From positions 1 to 44,776 of the forward strand of contig JAGLXK010000407.1 of the NCBI GenBank assembly GCA_023132955.1: DNA of 44,776 bases, in the 5' to 3' direction. The position numbers were made by a program, and so were the translations under genes. Positions 16,516 through 25,357 of this stretch are shown piece after piece. The DNA is from Candidatus Heimdallarchaeota archaeon (lineage in GTDB: Archaea > Asgardarchaeota > Heimdallarchaeia > Heimdallarchaeales > Heimdallarchaeaceae). The notes under the pieces are model-generated. The model ran no database searches. It worked only from the letters and a program-made list of their open reading frames with translations, and was not told where the DNA came from. How positions within the stretch are numbered: the stretch's first letter is position 1; every line of letters starts with the position of its first letter.

Positions 16516-17658
16516 ATGGTAGTTAAACAAGAAACAAAATCCATGACAGGAAATGATGCGGCATCTTATGCAGCTTTATTTGCTAAACCTGATGTTATTG
16601 CTGCATATCCGATAACGCCCCAGACGACAATTGTTGAGAATCTCAGCAGATTCGTAGATGAAGGCAAACTTGAAGCTGAGTTTATTATTGTTGAAAGTGA
16701 GCATTCTGCTCTTGCAGCATGTATGGGTGCTGCCTGGAGTGGTGTGAGAACATTCACTGCAACTTCATCTCAAGGATTATTATATATGGCTGAAAATGTC
16801 TTTTGGACAGGATATGGTCGTCTTCCAATTATTATGCCTGTAGTAAACCGTTGTCTTGCTCCTGGATGGAACATATGGCCAGATTTTCAAGATTCGATGG
16901 CTTTCAGAGATGCAGGTTGGATACAAATGTATACTAAAAATAACCAAGAAGTTTTTGATACAACTCTTCAAGCGTTTAAGATTACTGAAAGCAAAGATAT
17001 AGCACTCCCAAGTATGCCATGCTTAGATGGTTTTGTAATCAGTCATACAACAGGACAAGTAGATTTGCCAGACCCAGAGGATGCTTTTGAATTTGTAGGT
17101 CCTTATGATGATCCAGTAATTGAATTGGATGTAGAAAATCCTTGGGCTTATGGTTCAATGACTGGTCCTGATCAATATTCAAAACACAGACGAGATTTAA
17201 TGGTAGCTATGGATAGAGCTAAGAAAAAAATTATTGATGTTCATAAGGAATTTGAAGAATACTTCGGTCGTTCATATGGAAACGGATTAATTGAACCTTA
17301 CGGAGATGACGAAGCAGACTTGACTTTGGTAACATTAGGAACTATAGGTGATGAAGCTCATGAAGCTATTGACAGATTGAAAGCAGAAGGTCATAGTGTC
17401 AATGCGTTAAGAGTAAGAACTTTTAGACCATTTCCAGTCGAAGATATAGTTGAATTTGCTAAAAAGAATCATAAGCTTGTGGTTATTGATCGTGCTGTAA
17501 GTTTTGGTCATGAAGGACCTCTAAGAATTGAAGTTGAAGCAATTCTAAAAAGACACAACGTTGATACTTCAGTTTCTGGAAAGATTATGGGTCTTGGTGG
17601 TGAAGATGTTCCATATTCTGCAATTATGGATTTAGTAAAAAAGGAGCTAAAGGAGTGA
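16516..17658 (+). CDS. porA: Pyruvate:ferredoxin oxidoreductase, alpha subunit
   Basis: At 380 residues this is the alpha chain, which carries the pyrimidine-side thiamine domain and domain II. VIAAYPITPQTTIVENLS near residues 30-47 and ESEHSALAACMGAAWSG near 60-76 are the hallmark segments, followed by RTFTATSSQGL, then IWPDFQDSMAFRDAGWIQ near 120-137, which in pyruvate enzymes reads IW.D.QDS...RDSGW. The MPCLDGFVISH segment also fits pyruvate-type alpha chains better than 2-oxoglutarate ones. The ATG at 16516 is one base after the porD stop; a GTG at 16507 is less likely. Confidence 0.9.
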   Translation: MVVKQETKSMTGNDAASYAALFAKPDVIAAYPITPQTTIVENLSRFVDEGKLEAEFIIVESEHSALAACMGAAWSGVRTFTATSSQGLLYMAENVFWTGYGRLPIIMPVVNRCLAPGWNIWPDFQDSMAFRDAGWIQMYTKNNQEVFDTTLQAFKITESKDIALPSMPCLDGFVISHTTGQVDLPDPEDAFEFVGPYDDPVIELDVENPWAYGSMTGPDQYSKHRRDLMVAMDRAKKKIIDVHKEFEEYFGRSYGNGLIEPYGDDEADLTLVTLGTIGDEAHEAIDRLKAEGHSVNALRVRTFRPFPVEDIVEFAKKNHKLVVIDRAVSFGHEGPLRIEVEAILKRHNVDTSVSGKIMGLGGEDVPYSAIMDLVKKELKE

Positions 17659-17667
17659 GATGATAAA

Positions 17668-18570
17668 ATGCCAGTAACTCAAAAAGATTTAATGATAAAG
17701 CCAAAAGATGCGTTGTTGAAAGGCCATTTTGCATGTGCCGGATGCGGTTCTGCACTAGCTTTCCGTCATGCAATAGGTTCGGTCGCTGATAAAGCAGTTT
17801 TAGTAGTACCAGCAAGTTGTGCTAGTGTTTATCAAGGATCAGGAAAGGGCGTTGCTTTTAATGTTCCTACAATAAACACAGCTTTTGCTGCAAGTGATGC
17901 AGTTGCTTCAGGAATATCTAGAGCACTGAAGAAGAAAGGAAAAGATGACTTGAAAGTTATAGTCTGGGGAGGAGATGGTAGTGCTGCAGATATTGGTATC
18001 GCAACAGAGATTGGTGCTTGTGATCGTCAAGAGAACATTCTTCATGTTATGTATTCCAACAATGTCTATGGCAATACAGGTGGTCAACGTAGTGGAGACA
18101 CCATGATTGGAGCAAGAACAGCAACAACTCCTAAAGGAAATACAACTCCTAGAAAAATGGTCCCCTTTATTATGATGGCGAATAATGCTCGTTATGTAGC
18201 AACAGCTAGTGCAGCATTTCTTGAAGACTTTGTAGAAAAATTCCAAAAAGCACTTTCTTTGGAAGGTTTCAAATTCATCCAAATTGATATAAGTTGTCCT
18301 CCTAACTGGCGTGCTGATTCTGCTCATTCTATCGAAATTTCTCGTTTAGGCGTTCAGACAGGTATTTGGCCTTTATTTGAGTGGGATCGTGAAACCAACA
18401 CAGCTGTCCTCAGTCGTCCTGGGAAAAAATATGGTGACAAAGCGAACAGAAAACCCATTTCAGATTGGACTAGCTTGCAAGGTAGATTTAGAGGTATCAC
18501 TAACGAAGAATTAATTGCACTTGACGAAGATACTGAGAGACAATGGAACTTTCTTAGAAAATTCATGTAA
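17668..18570 (+). CDS. porB: Pyruvate:ferredoxin oxidoreductase, beta subunit
   Basis: The 300-residue beta chain binds the thiamine diphosphate and one [4Fe-4S] cluster. GHFACAGCGSALAFRH near residues 19-34 supplies two cluster cysteines, GGDGSAADIG near 92-101 is the metal and diphosphate site, and SNNVYGNTGGQRSGD near 121-135 is the thiamine loop typical of pyruvate oxidoreductases. A TTTPKGNTTPRKMVPFIM segment further matches PorB. A GGAGTGA site precedes the ATG. The gene ends the operon and is followed by a small inverted repeat. Confidence 0.9.
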   Translation: MPVTQKDLMIKPKDALLKGHFACAGCGSALAFRHAIGSVADKAVLVVPASCASVYQGSGKGVAFNVPTINTAFAASDAVASGISRALKKKGKDDLKVIVWGGDGSAADIGIATEIGACDRQENILHVMYSNNVYGNTGGQRSGDTMIGARTATTPKGNTTPRKMVPFIMMANNARYVATASAAFLEDFVEKFQKALSLEGFKFIQIDISCPPNWRADSAHSIEISRLGVQTGIWPLFEWDRETNTAVLSRPGKKYGDKANRKPISDWTSLQGRFRGITNEELIALDEDTERQWNFLRKFM

Positions 18571-18573
18571 TCA

Positions 18574-18601
18574 TGTAAGACAGAATCTTTTCTTTCTTAC
18601 A
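18574..18601 (+). terminator. Possible por operon terminator hairpin
   Basis: TGTAAGA at 18574-18580 pairs with TCTTACA at 18595-18601 around a 14-base T-rich loop, directly after the porB stop. The stem is short, so this is a weak call. Confidence 0.3.
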
Positions 18602-18661
18602 CTTCCATTACCCTCATCGATTGTTTTAATAACTCTGATTCAACTTTTTTTACTGACTGAC

Positions 18662-19303
18662 TTGACAGAGACGAATACGTTGGATGAGCTATACCAATTG
18701 ATATATGGATTCATAGAAAGTGCTATTCAGCTGAAGAGATTGCCGAGACAAGGGTGGATTAGGGTTGGTATCTCTCTTTCAGATGTCGAAAGCATCGCCG
18801 ACCATGCTTATAATACCACCATGCTATCATTACTTCTTTGTGATCTTCATAATGCTCTTTATCCTGAAGAAACTCTTAATACAGAAGTTGTAATGAGAAT
18901 TGCTATAATTCATGATTTACCTGAATGCCAGTATCAAGATTTTGATAAACAAATCGAAATTCTTCTTGGTCAAGATAAATACCAGCAGTTCAAAAGCCAG
19001 TTATTAACAACCGCAAGTACTGAACTTCTCTCTTTAATTTTGAATGAAGAAGTCAAAAAACTGTGGAAAGAATCATTCGTTGAATTGCAAAATAAAGAAT
19101 CGAAAGAAGCAATGTTTGTTTCATATATTGATAAGGTTGAATTACTAGTTCAAGCTATTTCTTATGAATCTCTTGGGTATCAATCATCACTTTTTGATAG
19201 TTTTTGGGAAACATCTAGCAAATACCTCGAAAAATGCACTTTTGAGGTCATAAATGACCTTTTACCCATTTTAGAAGAAGAAAGAACACGATTAAGTGAG
19301 TAA
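18662..19303 (+). CDS. HD-domain phosphohydrolase, HDDC2/YfbR-like
   Basis: HDDC2 and YfbR hydrolyse deoxynucleoside 5'-monophosphates with metal bound by an HD motif. Here KRLPRQGWIRVGISLSDVES-IADHAYN matches the family's KRTGWV.R.V..PES(V)(S/A)(E/D)H.Y, IAIIHDLPE gives the central HD pair, and SYIDKVELLVQAISYE matches the family's LDQCEMILQASEYE with the last metal ligand. The frame is open to 18515 inside porB, but the sensible start is the TTG at 18662 (product 213 residues); TTG at 18680 is also possible. An ATG is absent. The substrate is inferred from the family. The gene stands alone after the por operon. Confidence 0.75.
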   Translation: MTETNTLDELYQLIYGFIESAIQLKRLPRQGWIRVGISLSDVESIADHAYNTTMLSLLLCDLHNALYPEETLNTEVVMRIAIIHDLPECQYQDFDKQIEILLGQDKYQQFKSQLLTTASTELLSLILNEEVKKLWKESFVELQNKESKEAMFVSYIDKVELLVQAISYESLGYQSSLFDSFWETSSKYLEKCTFEVINDLLPILEEERTRLSE

Positions 19304-19456
19304 AACTTAAAATTATCAATTCTCTTTCTAAATACTATAGACACATATAGGACTATCAATCAGTTTATTAAATGGAAAAGTTATAAGATAAATAGGTTTG
19401 GTAGCTGTTATTAGAGGGTTCTTTAAACAAAAGAATTATAGATAGAAAGTGATTAA

Positions 19457-20638
19457 ATGAGCGGCGCAGATAAGTACCAGGAATTGAAAATATCTCCCTT
19501 TCATGTACCTTTTCTGCGAGATTTAGGAATTAAAACTGTTTCAATGATACAGTTTGACATTATTTTTGGTCCTGTGTGTTATATCAAAGAATTGTCCCGA
19601 TCTATTTTCGGTGAAAAATTAAAAGATGTTAGTTCACTTGCTGAAATATACACAGGTTTTGCTAGAACTAATGCAGATGTTATCACAAGCCTTGAAGAAA
19701 GAGTTGTTATAGGTCGTTATATCTCTATACAAGAAGAAGTTGAACAAATAGTTGTTTTGTTATTTGTTTGCGTCCCATCAGCAAATCTAGATAAGCTGGC
19801 TAAATATGCAAGATCCCTTTCTGAAAGAACTCAGGGAAGACCACAGTTATTTGATGATGCTTTAACCCAGCTAATAGATGCAGAAAAATCCGCTGCTTAT
19901 AAAATCCCATTATCTAAGAATGGCAACACAATGAAAGGATTGGTTATCAACGATAAGTCTGAAGTCACAGGGAATGAATTAAATAATTTCCATGGGTTTT
20001 TGTTTATTCCATATCATAAAGGAACGATGGATGGACGATTCTTCCCTAAGATGATAGATGGTAAAAGAATCGAATTCGCACATCTTTTCAAATTTATTGA
20101 TATTCAAAAGAATGAAGCTGATCTCAGGGAAGGGGATTTAATAAGTCTTTACTACAAAGGTTTGGAACTACTCGTTTACAGACATCTTAAGAAAGATGCC
20201 TTGATGGTAGGAGCTAAAAAACCTCAAAGCAAAATAAATTACTCCTATCTGGATGATTGGTTTACAATTCTGTTTAACTCTTACATAAATATTCCAGGAG
20301 AAAGTAAAGTAAAATCAACTTTAGAAGCAATTTCATATCTAGATAAAAATATCTCAAAGCAACCTAAGAAATTTATCGTAACAGAAATTATGGATTTAAT
20401 TATAAATTCTGAAGATGATTATCCTGAATTGTCTGAAACACCCAAAAATCTCCAAGAAAAAGGATCGATTACACTTAATCAGAAATTCCAACTATTTTTG
20501 GAAAATCTATCTCTTCTTAAAGGAAATACTTCAATTCATACAATAAGTCAAGATTTATCTGTACCTATATCTTCAGTAGTCGAATTTATCATTTTCTTAA
20601 AATCTAGAGGTTTTGTTGACGTTTACAGAAGAAAATAA
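19457..20638 (+). CDS. Longin/roadblock-like domain protein with C-terminal winged helix
   Basis: The 393-residue protein begins with an alpha/beta domain: strands TVSMIQFDIIFGPVCYIKEL, a helix around SLAEIYTGFA, strands VITSLEERVVIGRYISI and EQIVVLLFVCVPS, then a long helix (NLDKLAKYARSLSERTQ). This is the order of longin/roadblock-like domains, common in Asgard proteins that bind small GTPases. The middle is unrecognised. The last 45 residues look like a winged helix (HTISQDLSVPISSVVEFIIF then a basic wing). There are no membrane segments or cysteine motifs. The ATG at 19457 follows a GTGAT site. Function is unknown; a GTPase regulator or transcription-linked role are both possible. Confidence 0.55.
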   Translation: MSGADKYQELKISPFHVPFLRDLGIKTVSMIQFDIIFGPVCYIKELSRSIFGEKLKDVSSLAEIYTGFARTNADVITSLEERVVIGRYISIQEEVEQIVVLLFVCVPSANLDKLAKYARSLSERTQGRPQLFDDALTQLIDAEKSAAYKIPLSKNGNTMKGLVINDKSEVTGNELNNFHGFLFIPYHKGTMDGRFFPKMIDGKRIEFAHLFKFIDIQKNEADLREGDLISLYYKGLELLVYRHLKKDALMVGAKKPQSKINYSYLDDWFTILFNSYINIPGESKVKSTLEAISYLDKNISKQPKKFIVTEIMDLIINSEDDYPELSETPKNLQEKGSITLNQKFQLFLENLSLLKGNTSIHTISQDLSVPISSVVEFIIFLKSRGFVDVYRRK

Positions 20639-20741
20639 TTTTTAGAAGTCTAAATATATCGAGTGAGAGTAACGATAGAAATTAAAATACTTATTGCATT
20701 TTAGTAGTATAAACAATCGAATTGTTAGATTGGTGACCCAG

Positions 20742-21743
20742 ATGAATAAATTCCCTCTTTCATTTGAATCTTCTGAAGAAGAAGTATCTAAAAACCTCAA
20801 TAATCTGCTAAAATTGTCAGCGTTCAAAGCTTCTGATATGCTAAAGGATATAGGTGTTTATGAAATTTTGAATCGTCCTAGATCGCCAGAAGAAATCTTT
20901 CACATGTTAAATTTCAATTCTTTAGATGAAGAATTTGTTAAGATTTTTGATTTACTAGCTAATCAAGAATTATTGACTAAACAAGGTGAATTCTATGGTG
21001 ATAGTCCAAGAAGAGAATATTTGGAATTAACTTTTAAAGATGATATTAAGGCACTAAATAACGGACTTCTTTCTCCATTCATTAGTTTCTTTGATAATTC
21101 GATTCAAAAATACAAAGCAATATTAAAAGGTGAACAAGGCAAACTCACTGAAAAGGATCTTACACAAACTTTGGATTCCTTGCATAGTACAGAATTCTTC
21201 TTTTTAATAAGGGATTTATTTTTTAAAAGTCTTAAGCTTAGAATGCCTTTATTTGACATTAAGGAAACAATACAAGTTTTTATTTGGGGAAATGGTTCTG
21301 GTTATAATTCGTTACATTTTGCAGATTTCTTCGGAGAAAAAGTTAACATTCTTAGTGTTGAACCTGCTAATTCGCTTTACAGATGCAATGTACTACAAGA
21401 TTTGTATGAAATCTATAATGTCAAATTTGTTGTGAGAGAAGAGTTTCAACTTTCTGAAATTAAGGATTCGATAGATCTCTATCTCGGATCAAAATTCATA
21501 TTCCAGAATGACTTGAAAGAATATATTCAAACTCTACAAGCAGTACTTAACCCTGATGGATATTTCGCTTTCCAAATGATTCCTGAACTTTCCTTTGCTT
21601 TAGATTGGATATTAAGTATTTATGGACCTTATTTCTTCAACTTGGAAAAAGATTCCCATATGGCAAATCTAAAACATCATGGGATATCAAGAGAAAAATA
21701 TATCGGGTTGGATAATAGTTTTGTATTAATGCGGAAAACGTAA
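20742..21743 (+). CDS. Class I methyltransferase-like protein
   Basis: The 333-residue protein has an N-terminal helical or winged-helix region, as in O-methyltransferase-type enzymes, followed near residues 180-215 by IQVFIWGNGSGYNSL and a NILSVEPAN segment. These resemble motif I (D.G.G.G) and the acidic end of strand 2 in SAM-dependent methyltransferases, but the first acidic residue and one glycine of motif I are changed. VLNPDGYFAFQMI later resembles the L.PGG.....D segment. It may be an inactive or diverged methyltransferase. The frame is open to a TTG at 20694; the ATG at 20742 is preferred. Confidence 0.5.
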   Translation: MNKFPLSFESSEEEVSKNLNNLLKLSAFKASDMLKDIGVYEILNRPRSPEEIFHMLNFNSLDEEFVKIFDLLANQELLTKQGEFYGDSPRREYLELTFKDDIKALNNGLLSPFISFFDNSIQKYKAILKGEQGKLTEKDLTQTLDSLHSTEFFFLIRDLFFKSLKLRMPLFDIKETIQVFIWGNGSGYNSLHFADFFGEKVNILSVEPANSLYRCNVLQDLYEIYNVKFVVREEFQLSEIKDSIDLYLGSKFIFQNDLKEYIQTLQAVLNPDGYFAFQMIPELSFALDWILSIYGPYFFNLEKDSHMANLKHHGISREKYIGLDNSFVLMRKT

Positions 21744-21748
21744 AAAAA

Positions 21749-21773
21749 AGAGAAGCATTATTTTTTCTTCTCT
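21749..21773. terminator. Bidirectional terminator-like hairpin
   Basis: AGAGAAG at 21749-21755 and CTTCTCT at 21767-21773 form a 7-bp stem with an 11-base T-rich loop between two convergent genes. A-run on the left and T-run in the loop give oligo-T on both strands. The right arm lies in the last codons of the flotillin gene. Confidence 0.4.
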
Positions 21774-22897
21774 ATAGGAAGTTCAGATTTTCTAGCTAAT
21801 TCAGGTACAATTTGTAAGAATGGTAGTATCGCATTGGCTATTGAAGAAAAAGCATCTTCCTTGTTTCCTGTTATTATCATTTTGTCAATTTCCAAATTCT
21901 GATAAATTTCTGGCAGTTTTTCTATTATCATTTCTTGGAATAAACGACCATCAGCTTTGGCTAGAGCTTCTATTCTCTTAAGAATACCTTCTGCTTCAGC
22001 CTTTTTAGCTTCTCGAATAGCAGCAGCATCACCCCTAGCTCTAGATTCCATTTCAAATTGTTTAGCTTCAGCTAATTGTTTGATTTTTTGAGCTTCAGCT
22101 TTGGCCTCAATTTCTATTTTTGTTTGATAAGTTAGTGCTTCAATTTCTGTACGTTTCCTTTCTAATTCTTGAACTGCTATTTCCTTATCCTTTTCTTTAG
22201 ATTCAACTTCTAAACCGACTTCTTGCTGTTCAACACCTACTTTTCTACTAACTTCTAAATCTCTAATTTTAGTAATTTCTTCCATTTCGGCGTTTTTTAA
22301 TCGAGCAAGTTTTTCTTGTTCAATCTTCATTATTGCACTTACGTTTGCTTTAAGACTTGGATCAATGATTTCAATATCCCTGATTTCACAGCTTTCTACA
22401 AGCATACCCCAATCTTTGGTTAAAGAATATAATTCCTTAGTAACTGCTTCAATAATTGCTTGTCTGTCTCGAATGATTTTTTCAAGAGCCATGTTTGCAC
22501 ATGTTGTTCGAATAATACTTTCTGCTGCATTTTTAATGATGTTTTCAATATAAGCATCAGAGGCTTTATCCCAAGAAGTTCTTGAGAAAGCTACCTCTGG
22601 ATCAATTACTCGCCAGAAGACAAAGGCGGTAACTGAAATCTCTTGGAATTCTCTAGACAATACTTTTTCTTTAGCTTCTAAAAAGGTTGATTGTGTCGTA
22701 ACTGGTACCACACGAACCTCATCTATCAAAGGTATTGTTACAGCTTTCCCTCCAATTCCAGCTTTGATGACTTTCCCATTTCGAAAATGTATCATGTAAA
22801 CATCTGAAGTAAATTTCCTATAACGAGATGCATAAAATAATACGAATAATACTAATACTATTGCTAACCCTACTGGTATCCATATCCACCATATCAT
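21758..22897 (-). CDS. SPFH/Band 7 flotillin-like protein
   Basis: The 379-residue protein has an N-terminal membrane helix at about 3-25, an SPFH domain from about 30 to 210 (with STFLEAKEKVLSREFQEISV and ESCEIRDIEIIDPS as typical segments), and a long E/K/A-rich coiled coil to about 310, the flotillin layout. Flotillins assemble rings that organise membrane microdomains and protein turnover. The C-terminal end is short and basic (PIEKKK). An NfeD-like membrane gene, the standard partner of SPFH proteins, lies 125 bases upstream on the same strand, which supports the call. Confidence 0.87.
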   Translation of the reverse strand: MIWWIWIPVGLAIVLVLFVLFYASRYRKFTSDVYMIHFRNGKVIKAGIGGKAVTIPLIDEVRVVPVTTQSTFLEAKEKVLSREFQEISVTAFVFWRVIDPEVAFSRTSWDKASDAYIENIIKNAAESIIRTTCANMALEKIIRDRQAIIEAVTKELYSLTKDWGMLVESCEIRDIEIIDPSLKANVSAIMKIEQEKLARLKNAEMEEITKIRDLEVSRKVGVEQQEVGLEVESKEKDKEIAVQELERKRTEIEALTYQTKIEIEAKAEAQKIKQLAEAKQFEMESRARGDAAAIREAKKAEAEGILKRIEALAKADGRLFQEMIIEKLPEIYQNLEIDKMIITGNKEDAFSSIANAILPFLQIVPELARKSELPIEKKK

Positions 22898-23022
22898 TGT
22901 ATTTTGACCCTCATTTCTTAGGTGTTTAAAATACTAACATGGATGCTTTTTAACCTATCTAAATGAAGATTTTTGTAGTTTTGCACTAAATAACTATCTC
23001 AAAAACAAAAAAAGAGAGGATT

Positions 23023-23763
23023 TTAGTTGTTATCTACCAAATAAACACCATTCTTTACTGCTACTATTCTTACAGTCTCTTCTCTCTCATATCTTTTATA
23101 GAAATCAAAACTTTTAGCAGGTAATTTTTGTTCACCCAAACCTTCCCCTAAATCTACGTGAATCATTCCACCTTTTGAATCAACTGCAACAAAAACTTTT
23201 CCTACTTTTCCAATTAGTTGGACTCCCCTGACTATTGGTTTAACTGTTGTTGCTGAAATTCTTCTCCAAACATTTGTTATCACTAAAGCAAGTAGATAGG
23301 GGGAAATAACAATTATTACAATGCGGAAAATACGCAAGCCTATACTTGAAGAAGGTATTTTCAATGTTGATAAACCTAGTATTCCAAACATTACTGAATA
23401 AGTAGATAAAATAAGAAAAATTGGTGCAGATGAATGAGTAACATCCCTTATCCCATCAGCATGAACTGCAGAGAGATCTGAATCTACATCATGATCCAAA
23501 GTAAAATCTTTGTCTAATGTGATCTCATGATCTACTGAAACATCATGGTCCATAGATATATCATGATCAATGGATATATCGTGGTCTACTGAGATGTCAT
23601 GATCTGCCGAGATATCATGATTCCCTGCTCCCAAAGCATGCATTAAGCTCTGAAAATTAAATACAAATGATAGAAAAACGAAGATTCCTCCTGCAATTAA
23701 TAGACCTACAGCTAGATAAAATAGAACATTTTCAAATCCTGATATGAAAGATTCAAATGTCAT
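23023..23763 (-). CDS. NfeD-like membrane protein with His/Asp repeat
   Basis: The 246-residue protein has a membrane helix at about 11-35, a hydrophilic loop with a DHDISx repeat (about 48-93), two or three further helices between 112 and 165, and a C-terminal OB-like domain from about 175 (GVQLIGKVGKVFVAVDSKGG, GEGLGEQKLPAKS). That last domain is the NfeD fold, whose genes pair with flotillin/SPFH genes. The flotillin gene is the next gene downstream. The repeat falls between membrane helices, so by topology it is a loop; whether it lies inside or outside is not decided by the sequence. Confidence 0.75.
   Translation of the reverse strand: MTFESFISGFENVLFYLAVGLLIAGGIFVFLSFVFNFQSLMHALGAGNHDISADHDISVDHDISIDHDISMDHDVSVDHEITLDKDFTLDHDVDSDLSAVHADGIRDVTHSSAPIFLILSTYSVMFGILGLSTLKIPSSSIGLRIFRIVIIVISPYLLALVITNVWRRISATTVKPIVRGVQLIGKVGKVFVAVDSKGGMIHVDLGEGLGEQKLPAKSFDFYKRYEREETVRIVAVKNGVYLVDNN
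23485..23622 (-). repeat. In-frame 18-bp tandem repeat encoding DHDIS(V/I/M)
   Basis: About seven to eight copies of an 18-base unit encode hexapeptides of the form DHDISx, with the sixth residue A, V, I or M, degenerating to DHEITL, DKDFTL and DHDVDS at the end. Silent and conservative differences between units suggest the repeat is not recent. Confidence 0.8.
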
Positions 23764-23887
23764 TCAGTCCCCTACTCTTTAATCTTCTATCAAGAATAAT
23801 TTATACTTGCGGTCTTAAAAACCTATAGAAATCAATTGGAAAACAATTCTTATATTCCATAGATGTATTGATTAATTGCTGATTGAG

Positions 23888-25303
23888 ATGAAGAAAGATA
23901 CTGATTTTGAAATTTGCAGGAAAGAACTTATTGAGTCAGGAATTAATTTCGAATCTCACCATATAAACCAAGAAGTAAGAACAAATATCAGTCAAAAAAT
24001 TAAATCAAAGATAGAAAACATTCAAGAAATATCTGGAAAATTGAACTGTTCTATAGGTATAGTTGGTGGTTTTGTAAGAGATTTACTTCTTGAAAGACAA
24101 TCTGAAGATGTTGATTTCCTAGTTTTCAGAGGTGATTTCCATAAATTAACTCTAAAAATCGCGGAGACAATGGGGGCAAAGATTGGCAAGATGAGTAATA
24201 GAACTCTCACAACACAAGTTAGATTTCCCGATGAAGTAGTATTTGAATTCAACTCAACTAGGAAAGAAAGGTACGAGTATCCTTCCCGAATCCCTATAGT
24301 AGAAAAAGCATCTATTGTAGAAGATTTGCAGAGAAGAGATTTCACTATAAATGCTCTAATAATGTTTGAGGATTTCTATATTGATCTTTTTGATGGAACA
24401 GCTGATTTACAAAATCAACTTATACAAACAACTCGAGAACCTGATATTGTTTTCCATGAAGACTATCTGAGAATTTTTAGAGCAATAAGAATTGCATGCA
24501 AGCTTGGTTTTTCACTTAGTTCTGAGATTAATAAAGGAATAAGGAAAAATGCACCAAATTTGTTGGACATTCCTAAAGAAAGAATCCTCCAAGAACTAAA
24601 ATTGTCCTTCAGTTATGCTCCAAGCAGAGCTTATAGACTGATTAGGGACTTAAAGATACTGGAAGTTTTGTTTCCTGAAGTAAAAAACATTGAATTGAAC
24701 TCTCAAGTTTTTACTACAAAAGATACATGGACGAAAATTGAAGAGAAAATAAATTTTCTAGAGATCAAAGGTTCAACAAATGTTAACCTCTTCATCGCTA
24801 TGATTTTTGTGGAAATTGTATCTGAAAAATCTTCAGAAATGGAAGACAGAGATCTAGTTCAGATTGCAAATGAAATCCTTCAAAAGTATAAATTTTCGAA
24901 CAGAGAAAGAACAGAAATAACAGCTTACATTAGTTTTCGTAATTCTCTGATAGATATAATAGAAAATCCTCCACAAGACTTTGAAATTAGAAAGATGTTA
25001 AGAGAACAAAGTGATTTGATTGATAACATTATATTACTGACTAAAGCAGAATTATCTACTAGAACCGAGGATTTAGATCTTGATCCTCTCTTAAATCGTA
25101 TTGCTATGTTGCGGGATAGAAAGGATTTGATATTCTTTGAACCTGAACTAAATGGTCATGAAATAAGAAAGATTTTTAACGTTAAAGGTGAAAAAATAGG
25201 TACTATAAAATCAAAACTTGTTGAGGCAATAATGAAAGAAGAAATTAAAAATAAGAGAGAAGATTGCATTTCATATATTAAAAAATATATGATTTCCCAA
25301 TAA
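23888..25303 (+). CDS. tRNA nucleotidyltransferase/poly(A) polymerase, class II (bacterial type)
   Basis: Enzymes of this family add CCA to tRNA 3' ends, or A residues to RNA. The catalytic block is class II: GIVGGFVRDLLL near residues 58-69, then DVDFLV with the two metal-binding aspartates, RRDFTINAL, DLFDGTADL, EDYLRIFRAIRIACKLGF and PKERILQEL. These are motifs A to E of bacterial and eukaryotic CCA enzymes, whereas typical archaeal CCA-adding enzymes are class I and unrelated in these motifs. The C-terminal half is helical and no HD phosphohydrolase motif is seen. From the ATG at 23888 the product is 471 residues; a TTG at 23876 is an alternative. Whether the product adds CCA, A or CC cannot be told from sequence. 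Confidence 0.82.
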   Translation: MKKDTDFEICRKELIESGINFESHHINQEVRTNISQKIKSKIENIQEISGKLNCSIGIVGGFVRDLLLERQSEDVDFLVFRGDFHKLTLKIAETMGAKIGKMSNRTLTTQVRFPDEVVFEFNSTRKERYEYPSRIPIVEKASIVEDLQRRDFTINALIMFEDFYIDLFDGTADLQNQLIQTTREPDIVFHEDYLRIFRAIRIACKLGFSLSSEINKGIRKNAPNLLDIPKERILQELKLSFSYAPSRAYRLIRDLKILEVLFPEVKNIELNSQVFTTKDTWTKIEEKINFLEIKGSTNVNLFIAMIFVEIVSEKSSEMEDRDLVQIANEILQKYKFSNRERTEITAYISFRNSLIDIIENPPQDFEIRKMLREQSDLIDNIILLTKAELSTRTEDLDLDPLLNRIAMLRDRKDLIFFEPELNGHEIRKIFNVKGEKIGTIKSKLVEAIMKEEIKNKREDCISYIKKYMISQ

Positions 25304-25357
25304 ACATTTGCAGGAACCTCTAACTCTCCTAGGATGCCTTTCTCCAATCTAGTTTTG

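Noticed and set aside
18515-18661. N-terminal extension of the HD protein overlapping porB
   Set aside because: It has no similarity to the family and would overlap porB by 56 bases.
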